Shown here: positions 57,089 through 64,000 of the stretch, one piece after another
Layout: every line of letters begins with the position of its first letter
How positions within the stretch are numbered: the stretch's first letter is position 1
From: Shinella sp. UYSO24
Lineage (GTDB): Bacteria > Pseudomonadota > Alphaproteobacteria > Rhizobiales > Rhizobiaceae
Assembly (NCBI GenBank): GCA_902167985.1
Contig: CABHNZ010000009.1
Location: 1 to 64,000 of the forward strand
Reading direction: 5' to 3'
DNA length: 64,000 nt
Notes under the pieces: model-generated
Told to the model about the DNA's origin: nothing
The model's database searches: none
The model's input: the letters and a program-made list of their open reading frames with translations, nothing else
Position numbers and translations under genes: made by a program

Positions 57089-58063
57089 ATGACAGATATC
57101 GCCATGATCGAAGCTGCCCGCGCTCGCCTTGACGGGCATGTGCGCCGGACGCCTCTTCTCTCCTCGCCGTTTCTTGATGAGATCGCCGGTCGTCGCGTTC
57201 TGGTGAAAGCGGAATGCCTCCAGCATACGGGGTCGTTCAAATTTCGCGGAGCATGGTCGGCCGTGTCGGCGCTGGCGCCGGATGTGCGGGCGAATGGCGT
57301 GATCGCCTTTTCCTCCGGTAATCATGCGCAAGGCGTGGCCTATGCGGCCAAGCTTCACGGCGTGCCGAGCGTCATCATCATGCCGGCCGATGCGCCGCGG
57401 ATCAAGATCGCCAATACCCGTGCCTATGGCGCAGAGGTGGTGCTCTACGACCGGATCAATGAAGACCGGGATGCGATCGGGGAGCGGCTGGCGAAGGAGC
57501 GCGGCCTGACGCTGATCAAGCCGTTCGACGAGCCGCTGGTGATCGCAGGGCAGGGGACGACCGGGCTTGAGATTGCCGAGGACGCGACTGCGCTTGGCAT
57601 TGCCAAGGCCGATGTTCTCGTGCCGACCGGTGGCGGCGGACTGATTTCGGGCATATCGCTGGCGCTTGCCGCGCGCGCGCCGGGGCTAACCGTTCATCCC
57701 GCCGAGCCGCAGGGTTTCGATGACATGACCCGTTCGCTCGCGTCGGGCAAGATCGAGCGCAATGCCGCGCAGGGTGGCTCGATATGCGATGCGATCCTCA
57801 CGCCGCAGCCGGGCAACATCACCTTCCCGATCCTGTCGAGGCTGAGCGGTGCCGGCATCGTCGTGACCGACGACGAGGCCCTGCATGCGATTTCGCTTGC
57901 CTTCAACCGCCTGAAAATCGTCGTCGAGCCGGGTGGGGCAGCGGCCCTTGCCGCCGCTCTCTTCCATGGCGAAACGCTCGGCGATACCGTGATTGCGGTC
58001 TGCTCCGGCGGCAATGTCGACCCGGATATCTTCAAGCTGGCGCTCGATCGTTTCCCGGCCTGA
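57089..58063 (+). CDS. Threonine/serine dehydratase (PLP fold II)
   Basis: A 324-residue fold-type II PLP enzyme: the PLP lysine is Lys51 in GSFKFRGA, the phosphate-binding loop is VPTGGGGLISG, and SSGNHAQGVAYAA lines the site. It lacks the C-terminal ACT regulatory domain of IlvA, so it is the short catabolic type (TdcB-like, or a serine racemase/hydroxy-amino-acid dehydratase). Monocistronic. Confidence 0.88.
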   Translation: MTDIAMIEAARARLDGHVRRTPLLSSPFLDEIAGRRVLVKAECLQHTGSFKFRGAWSAVSALAPDVRANGVIAFSSGNHAQGVAYAAKLHGVPSVIIMPADAPRIKIANTRAYGAEVVLYDRINEDRDAIGERLAKERGLTLIKPFDEPLVIAGQGTTGLEIAEDATALGIAKADVLVPTGGGGLISGISLALAARAPGLTVHPAEPQGFDDMTRSLASGKIERNAAQGGSICDAILTPQPGNITFPILSRLSGAGIVVTDDEALHAISLAFNRLKIVVEPGGAAALAAALFHGETLGDTVIAVCSGGNVDPDIFKLALDRFPA

Positions 58064-58162
58064 GACGGGTCATTTTGGGCGCAGGCATAATAAACCGTTA
58101 AACCTGATAGGCGGCCGTTAAGAGAAAAGGATTTTCTACGGAACCGAGGGCTCGTTGGAACA

Positions 58163-58224
58163 TTATCTCTATCAGGTTGGTAGAGATAAGGTAGCATAAG
58201 ACCCGAGAGTGGCTAGAACCACTC
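58163..58224 (+). promoter_or_regulatory. Structured leader with two hairpins before small ORF
   Basis: Perfect 9-bp dyad TTATCTCTA / TAGAGATAA (58163-58189, 9-nt spacer) followed by GAGTGG-CTAGAA-CCACTC (58207-58224), directly upstream of the ribosome-binding site of the 48-codon ORF. The first could be a DNA operator or an RNA stem; together they look like a leader RNA. I match it to no known riboswitch. Confidence 0.45.
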
Positions 58225-58243
58225 CGGAACCAGGGAGAATCCC

Positions 58244-58390
58244 ATGCCGCATCTTCAGTCTCAGACACGGTCTTTTTCTCCTCGTCCGCTTACGCATCAT
58301 GGCGCTCGCCTGCGTCTTGCGGTCAATACGGCGCTCGTTGCCGCAGCCTTCCTTTTCGTCGGCGCTGTGACGCTTGGCCTGTTCCCCTGA
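58244..58390 (+). CDS. Small membrane protein (48 aa, unknown)
   Basis: A 48-residue ORF with GGGAG 6 nt before the ATG. The N-terminal half is Ser/His/Arg-rich and polar (MPHLQSQTRSFSPRPL), the C-terminal half is one hydrophobic helix (about residues 28-46, VAAAFLFVGAVTLGLF) ending in Pro. One-pass small inner-membrane protein, function unknown. It has its own leader and terminator, so it is a separate transcription unit. Confidence 0.6.
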   Translation: MPHLQSQTRSFSPRPLTHHGARLRLAVNTALVAAAFLFVGAVTLGLFP

Positions 58391-58421
58391 TCGATCAGGG
58401 TTTCATCGAATTTCCATAAAG

Positions 58422-58457
58422 AAACGCCTCCCGCGCTGATCGGTACGGGAGCGTTTT
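58422..58457. terminator. Bidirectional terminator small ORF / M20 gene
   Basis: AAACGC-C-TCCCG / CGGGA-GCGTTTT: an 11-bp stem with one bulged C and a 12-nt loop, T-rich on the plus strand, A-rich start giving T on the minus strand. It separates the small ORF from the convergent amidohydrolase gene. Confidence 0.75.
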
Positions 58458-58490
58458 GATGTTGAGATCTACCGTGTGGCCGATCCTGCC

Positions 58491-59652
58491 TCAGCGATCG
58501 GCGAGATAGGCTTCGACCAGTTCGACCCAGAAATTCGTGCCGATCGGCAGGGCATCATCGTTGAAGTCGAATTTCGGGTGATGCAGCGGCGGATCATTGT
58601 CGGTGCGCTTGGTGCCGAGAAGAAAATAGCTGCCCGGCCGCTCGGCCAGCATATAGGCGAAGTCTTCGGCGCCCATCGTCGGCCGTTGCAATTCGACGAC
58701 CTGATCGGCGCCAAGAAGGCGGGTCGCGAGATCGCGGACGAAGCCGGTTTCCGCCGTGTGGTTCACCGTCGCCTCGTAGCCGCGGTCGTAGTGGATCGTC
58801 ACCGTCATGCCATAGCTGGCGGCCTGCCCTTCGGCGATCATCCGGATGCGCCGCTCCAGTTCGTCACGGCGCCGGATCGAAGGAACGGATGGTGAGCAGC
58901 ATTTCGGCGCGTTCGGGGATGACGTTGCTTGCCATGCCTGCATGAAAGGCGCCAACCGTGACGACCACCGGATCGAGCGGGTGGATATTGCGGGAGGCGA
59001 CTGTCTGGAGGGCCATGATGATGCTGGCGCCGCAGACGATCGGGTCCGATGCCGCCTGTGGTTCGGCGCCGTGTCCGCCGTGCCCGTTGATGACGATGCG
59101 GCATTCATCGACCGCAGCCATCATCGGGCCTTCCTTGATGCCGATCTTGCCGAAATCCAGCGCCGGGTCGTTATGCAGGCCGAAAACGGCGTCGCAGGGG
59201 AATTTCTCGAACAGGCCGTCATCGATCATCAGCTTGGCACCGCCGAAATTTTCCTCGGCCGGCTGGAAGATGAGGTGGATCGTGCCGTCGAAATTGCGGC
59301 GTTCGGCGAGGATCTTTGCCGCACCGAGCAGCATGGCGGTGTGACCATCGTGGCCGCAGGCATGCATCAGGCCCTTTGTCAGGCTGGCATGTTCGGCACC
59401 GGTCTCTTCCTCGATGGGCAGGGCGTCCATATCGGCACGAATGCCGATCGAGCCGCTGCCATTGCCGCATTTCAGCGTGCCGACCACGCCGGTCTTGCCA
59501 AGGCCGCGGGTGACTTCGTAGCCAAGTTCACTCAGGCGTTCAGCGACGAAATCCGAGGTCTTGAATTCCGATAGCCCGAGTTCCGGATGCTGGTGCAGGT
59601 AGCGCCGCATCGCCACCACGTCGCTCATCTCGTTTACCCGTTGCATCGTCAT
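58491..59652 (-). CDS. M20 amidohydrolase (hippurate hydrolase type), frameshifted
   Basis: An M20D amidohydrolase: GIRADMDALPI, MHACGHDGHTAML, FQPAEENFGGA and PTMGAEDFAYML mark the zinc site. Two bases are missing near 58873 (expected RSFDPAVRDELERR). Restored length 387 residues. Such enzymes cleave N-acyl amino acids such as hippurate or indole-3-acetyl-amino acids. AAGGTGC precedes ATG 59652. Monocistronic, divergent from ndvB. Confidence 0.87.
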
Positions 59653-60076
59653 TGCAGCACCTTTTGTGGATCGTGAGGGGGCCGTTGCCAGCTTTACCGG
59701 TGGCCATTCGAATGGTTGTTCCAGCGGTCATGATTAGCAGTGGAGCGGCCGTGCGATAAGGCAAAACCGGCAAATAAATCGGTGGCCGCGTTCGAATCGA
59801 TTGAAACGCCGCTCCAGCGGTGCAAATGCCCTCTTCGCGTGCCTATTCAGCTTTTATTCAGGCTAATCGAGATAGAGGCTAGAATGTCTCAATTTGCAGG
59901 GAGGGGGCGATAGCTTTGGATCTTCGGTTTGCCATATCCAGATCGCTCTCTATCTCCTTCCCCGCGGATTGTCTCGGTCCTGTTCACTACCCGCTCGGGT
60001 AGACCTTCGAGCAGGCCTTGGCAGGCCGACTAAACGAGGCCGTCCACCCCTTCGAGTTTTCATCAGAAGCCAGTCC
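59653..60076. promoter_or_regulatory. ndvB upstream region and leader
   Basis: 424 nt without a supported gene. It holds a 7-bp hairpin CTACCCG-CT-CGGGTAG at 59987-60002, 75 nt before the ndvB start, and GGAGGGGGCGATAG near 59905. The region should contain the ndvB promoter; I cannot fix a -35/-10. Confidence 0.4.
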
Positions 60077-63000
60077 ATGTCCCCAGATCAAACTTCGTCA
60101 GCTTCCTCGCGTGAAATCGAACGAAAGCCTATCGATTACAACGATACGATTCGCTCGACCTACTTCACCATGGATGACCTTCGGGTCTGCGGGGAGGAGC
60201 TTGGAAAACAGGCACCCGTCGATCTTCCAGGCCTGATGCAATTCGAGTTCTTCAAGCGACATGAAGAAAACGAAAAAGAGATCCTGCGTGTCTACCGGCA
60301 GGCCTCCGTCGATAACGACGCTGGCGCCACGATCACGCCGGCGGCGGAATGGCTTCTCGACAATTATTATATCGTCGAAGAGGCGATCCAGGAGGTTCGC
60401 CGCGACTTCCCGAAGAAGTTCTTCAAGCAGCTGAAGACGATGAAGGTCGGTGGCGTGGAAATGCCGCGCGTTCTGACGCTCGCATGGCTTTACGTCGCCC
60501 ATACCCAGAGCAACGTCAACCGCGAGACGCTGGCCTCGATCGTCGAGGGTTTCCAGAGCCGCGAACCGCTTGAGATCGGCGAACTCTGGGCATTGCCGTC
60601 CTTCATCCGCTTCGTGCTGATCGAAAACCTGCGCCGTATCGCAAGCCGCGTCGATCGCACCCGCAACATGCGTCAGCGCGCAAATGAAGTTGCCGACGAG
60701 ATCATCCGCCTCAATGACGAGACCGCCAGCGCCAATGTGCTGAAGGGCGTCGAGGGGCTGGAGCGTGACGATGCGTTTGCCACGCAGTTCATCTACCGTC
60801 TGCGCAATGCGTCGCAGACTTCCGGTTTTGCCATCGCATGGATCGAGAAGCGCCTTGAAGCCGCCGGCACCGATGTCAATGCGGTGATGCAGGCCGAGCA
60901 GGGTCGTCTTTCTTCCGGCAACGTGATGATGGGCAACATCATCAAGAGCCTGCGCCTGATCGACGACACCGAATGGAGCGTCTGGGTCGAAGACGTCTCG
61001 CAGATCGACAAGGTTTTCCGCGAGCAGACCGATTATGAGGCGCTCGATTTCGGTTCGCGCAATGCTTACCGCAACCGTATCGAAAAGATCGCCCGCCTTT
61101 CCAAGCAGAGCGAGACGGTGATTGCCGAAGCGGCAATCCGTCTGGCGCGGGAAGCTGCCGCCACCAATCCGGATGAGCGCGAGACCAATATCGGCGCCTT
61201 CGTCGTCGGCCGCCGCCGCAAGGAGCTTGAGGCGGCCGTCAACTACAAGCCGTCGCTCAACCAGCGATTCGTGCGTACCGTTCGCCGCCTGCAGTGGTTC
61301 TCGATTGCCGGCCCGGTTCTGGCGCTGACCTTCCTGGCGCTGGCGATCACCGGCTATTTCCTCGTTCAGGCCAATATCGCCTGGCCGATCGTCGCACTTT
61401 TCCTGCTGATGTTCTCGCTGCCGGCGTCCGAAGGTGCCACCGGCCTCTTCAACACGCTGGTCACTTACGTGGTGAAGCCGGCGCGTCTGGTCGGCTACGA
61501 GTTCAAGGAGGGTATTCCGGAAGAGGCAAAGACGCTCGTCGTCGTGCCTTGCCTGATTACCGACCGCGACACGGTGGACGAACTGGTCCGCAATCTGGAA
61601 GTCCATTATCTCGCCAACCCGAGCGGCGAAATCTATTTTGCCCTGCTCAGCGACTGGCGCGACAGCAAATTCGAGGAGAGCGAGGCCGATCTCGAAATTC
61701 TCGATTATGCCAAGCGCGAGATTGCAGCACTCAACGCCCGCTATGTCGATGAGCCTGTTTCCCGCTTCTACCTCCTGCATCGCCGCCGCCTGTTCAACCC
61801 GAACGAAGGCGTGTGGATGGGCTGGGAGCGCAAGCGCGGCAAGCTGCATGAGCTGAACCTGCTGCTGCGCGGCGACCGCGACACGACCTATCTGCAGGGT
61901 GCCAACATGGTGCCTTCGGATGTGCAGTATGTCATGACGCTCGATGCGGATACGCGCCTGATGCGCGAAGCCGTCACGCGTCTCGTCGGCAAGATGCATC
62001 ATCCGATCAACCGCCCGGTCATCGATCCGGTCAGCAACCGCGTCGTCGAAGGCTATGCGCTGATGCAGCCGCGCGTGACGCCGTCGCTGACGACGGGCAA
62101 GGAAGCCTCGGTCTTCCAGCGCGTCTTCTCGGTCGGTCGCGGGCTTGATCCTTATGTCTTTGCCGTTTCCGACGTTTATCAGGACCTCGTTGCCGAAGGC
62201 TCGTTCACCGGCAAGGGCCTCTATCACGTCGATGCTTTTGAGACCTCGCTGAAGGGCCGGATCGAAGAGAACGCGGTTCTCAGCCACGACCTTCTCGAAG
62301 GCTCGTTCGCGCGTTGCGCGCTCGTCACCGATGTCGAACTCGTCGAAGATTTCCCCGTCCGCTACGAGGTCGAAGTCTCGCGCCAGCATCGCTGGGCGCG
62401 TGGCGACTGGCAGCTTCTGCCTTACATCCTCGATCCGAAGCGCGGCGTGACGGCACTCGGCCGCTGGAAGATGGTGGATAACCTGCGCCGCTCGCTGACC
62501 CCGATCGCGTGGTTCTTCGCGTCCGTCCTCGGCTGGTACTTCATGGACCCGCTCGGCGCGTTGATCTGGCAGATCCTCCTGATCTTCTCGCTCTTCGTTG
62601 CACCGACGATTTCGCTGCTGACCGGCCTGATGCCGCGTTCGACGGACTTCGTGCAGCGGGCGCATTTCTATTCGGTCTGGTCTGATGTCCGTTCGGCCAA
62701 TGCGCAGGTTGCTCTGCGGATCGTCTTCATCGCCGATTCCGCCTGCATCATGACGGATGCGATTGCCCGTTCGCTCTATCGCCTTCTGGTCAGCCGCAAG
62801 CTGATGCTGGAATGGCGTACCGCCGCCTCGATCCAGTCGAGCGCGCAGGGCAGCCCGACCGATTACTATCGTGCCATGTGGCATGCGCCGGCCATTGCCG
62901 TCCTCAGCATCCTGCTGTCGGCTATTCCGGGCGATAACGCCTTCCTCGTCGGCATTCCGTTCGCGGTTCTGTGGATCTTCTCGCCGCTGGTTGCCTGGTA

Positions 63001-64000
63001 TGTGAGCCAGTCTGCCGAAACGGAAGACCGTCTGTTCGTGCCGGAGCCGGTCTCGGTCGAGCTGCGCAAGATCGCTCGCCGCACCTGGCGCTATTTCGAG
63101 ACCTTCGTCACGGAAGAGCAGAACTATCTGCCGCCGGACAATTTCCAGGAGCGTCCGAACCCGTCGATCGCCAAGCGCACGTCGCCGACCAATATCGGCG
63201 TGTATCTCCTGTCGACCGTATCGGCCCGCAATTTCGGCTGGATCAGCTTTGCCGAAACGGTTGACCGTATCGAGCAGACGATCGTCACCGTTGAAAAGAT
63301 GGACAAGTTCCGTGGCCATCTGTTCAACTGGTACCACAACGACACGCTGAAGCCGCTCGGCCAGCGTTACGTCTCGGCTGTCGATAGCGGCAACTTTGCC
63401 GGCCACCTGATCGCGATTTCGTCGGCCTGCCGCATCTGGGCAGAAGCGCCGTCGGCGCATCTGCAGGGCAATCTCGACGGTGTTGGCGATGTCGCCGGCA
63501 TTCTGGCGGAAACGCTGAAGGCGCTGCCGGATGACCGCAAGACCGTGCGTCCGCTGCGCCGCCGCCTCGAAGAGCGTATCACCGGCTTCAGCAATGCCTT
63601 GAACGCCGTAAAGCGCGAGCATGAATTTGCGTCGATCCGCATCATCAACCTTTCGGTTCTGGCGCGCGATATCCAGAAGCTTGCGACCAATCTCGACCAG
63701 GAAGTCCGTTCGCCGCAGAGCGACGAAGTGACCAAGTGGTCGGCCTCGCTGGTTGCGATCTGCGAAGCGCATATTGCCGATGGCGTGTTCGACAATGCCA
63801 ATATCGAGGCCCTGCGCCTGCGTCTCGCATCGCTGCGTGACCGCACCCGCAAGATCGCCTTCGACATGGAATTCGCCTTCCTGTTCCGCAAGGAGCGTCG
63901 TCTTCTGTCGATCGGCTACCGTGTCGATAGCAACGAGCTTGACGAAGCCTGCTACGACCTTCTGGCCTCGGAAGCGCGTCTCACCAGCCTGTTTGCCATC
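60077..64000 (+). CDS. ndvB: Cyclic beta-1,2-glucan synthase NdvB/ChvB (5' part)
   Basis: A frame open from ATG 60077 to the window end, 1308 codons of a protein that is about 2800 residues in relatives. It polymerises UDP-glucose into cyclic beta-1,2-glucan at the inner membrane, needed for osmotic adaptation and plant infection. Hydrophobic segments occur at about 405-470; the GT84 glycosyltransferase domain starts near residue 487 (TLVVVPCLITDRDTVDEL), with the acidic motif DAD at 623-625 and QHRWARGDW at about 770-778, followed by more membrane helices (about 815-860). The cyclisation and chain-length (GH94-like) domains lie beyond the window. No frameshift is seen. The ribosome-binding site is weak. 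Confidence 0.95.
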   Translation, partial: MSPDQTSSASSREIERKPIDYNDTIRSTYFTMDDLRVCGEELGKQAPVDLPGLMQFEFFKRHEENEKEILRVYRQASVDNDAGATITPAAEWLLDNYYIVEEAIQEVRRDFPKKFFKQLKTMKVGGVEMPRVLTLAWLYVAHTQSNVNRETLASIVEGFQSREPLEIGELWALPSFIRFVLIENLRRIASRVDRTRNMRQRANEVADEIIRLNDETASANVLKGVEGLERDDAFATQFIYRLRNASQTSGFAIAWIEKRLEAAGTDVNAVMQAEQGRLSSGNVMMGNIIKSLRLIDDTEWSVWVEDVSQIDKVFREQTDYEALDFGSRNAYRNRIEKIARLSKQSETVIAEAAIRLAREAAATNPDERETNIGAFVVGRRRKELEAAVNYKPSLNQRFVRTVRRLQWFSIAGPVLALTFLALAITGYFLVQANIAWPIVALFLLMFSLPASEGATGLFNTLVTYVVKPARLVGYEFKEGIPEEAKTLVVVPCLITDRDTVDELVRNLEVHYLANPSGEIYFALLSDWRDSKFEESEADLEILDYAKREIAALNARYVDEPVSRFYLLHRRRLFNPNEGVWMGWERKRGKLHELNLLLRGDRDTTYLQGANMVPSDVQYVMTLDADTRLMREAVTRLVGKMHHPINRPVIDPVSNRVVEGYALMQPRVTPSLTTGKEASVFQRVFSVGRGLDPYVFAVSDVYQDLVAEGSFTGKGLYHVDAFETSLKGRIEENAVLSHDLLEGSFARCALVTDVELVEDFPVRYEVEVSRQHRWARGDWQLLPYILDPKRGVTALGRWKMVDNLRRSLTPIAWFFASVLGWYFMDPLGALIWQILLIFSLFVAPTISLLTGLMPRSTDFVQRAHFYSVWSDVRSANAQVALRIVFIADSACIMTDAIARSLYRLLVSRKLMLEWRTAASIQSSAQGSPTDYYRAMWHAPAIAVLSILLSAIPGDNAFLVGIPFAVLWIFSPLVAWYVSQSAETEDRLFVPEPVSVELRKIARRTWRYFETFVTEEQNYLPPDNFQERPNPSIAKRTSPTNIGVYLLSTVSARNFGWISFAETVDRIEQTIVTVEKMDKFRGHLFNWYHNDTLKPLGQRYVSAVDSGNFAGHLIAISSACRIWAEAPSAHLQGNLDGVGDVAGILAETLKALPDDRKTVRPLRRRLEERITGFSNALNAVKREHEFASIRIINLSVLARDIQKLATNLDQEVRSPQSDEVTKWSASLVAICEAHIADGVFDNANIEALRLRLASLRDRTRKIAFDMEFAFLFRKERRLLSIGYRVDSNELDEACYDLLASEARLTSLFAI

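Noticed and set aside
60098..63772. A 1224-codon open frame on the minus strand opposite ndvB
   Set aside because: It is the mirror of a high-GC coding sequence: rich in Arg/Asp/His/Ala, no ribosome-binding site, no family resemblance, and fully covered by the clearly conserved ndvB frame.

Overview
The window is a stretch of GC-rich alphaproteobacterial chromosome from the Rhizobiaceae (Rhizobium/Agrobacterium group). The evidence is a ChvE-type sugar-binding protein with GguA/GguB/GguC, an LpiA-AcvB (AtvA) lysyl-phosphatidylglycerol pair, the start of a cyclic beta-1,2-glucan synthase (NdvB/ChvB), a palindromic element of the kind scattered through rhizobial genomes, and many ABC importers. 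I cannot name the species.

Layout. 1-7.8 kb: initiator tRNA; a TakP-like TRAP 2-oxoacid transporter (dctP, dctM, dctQ) beside a Cache-domain histidine kinase and LuxR-type response regulator; a DegP protease with a new 45-codon ORF upstream. 8.3-11.8 kb: ETHE1-like metallo-hydrolase, DHA2 drug exporter, arginase. 11.8-17.0 kb: minus-strand operon of a cystine/polar-amino-acid ABC importer, a HutC-like regulator and an LLM flavin monooxygenase. 17.2-24.0 kb: an FCD-type GntR regulator divergent from a PotABCD-like importer operon that also carries a hydantoin-racemase-like enzyme and a tandem GNAT protein. 24.1-37.9 kb: a sugar divergon, with ytfQ-ytfR-ytfT-yjfF-gntR on the minus strand and gguC, sugar dehydrogenase, sugar-acid dehydratase, chvE, gguA, gguB on the plus strand. 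38-45.3 kb: argE, lpiA-acvB, a TerC-family gene, a metF-like gene. 45.6-54.5 kb: dipeptide importer dppABCDF, divergent from an AbgB-like amidohydrolase and a class III aminotransferase. 54.6-59.7 kb: phospholipase D-type cardiolipin synthase, an EEP-family phosphatase/nuclease, threonine dehydratase, a 48-residue membrane peptide gene with a structured leader, and an M20 amidohydrolase. 60.1-64.0 kb: the first 1308 codons of ndvB, running off the window.

The genes work mainly in scavenging and catabolism (2-oxoacids, amino acids, peptides, pentose/hexose sugars), each importer paired with its own regulator and first enzymes. Envelope functions (DegP, LpiA/AcvB, cardiolipin synthase, NdvB) fit a soil or plant-associated lifestyle.

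A dominant feature is sequence quality: at least 18 otherwise well-conserved genes carry frameshifts. Each one I examined is repaired by restoring one missing base (two in one place), usually in a doubled base. I found about 32 missing bases and no clear inserted base, and no premature stop that needed a substitution to explain it. I read these as assembly/consensus deletions rather than real gene decay, and annotate the affected loci as single CDSs with the break positions stated. No unambiguous new defence or mobile system was found; the most novel items are small ORFs, operator pairs and leader structures.
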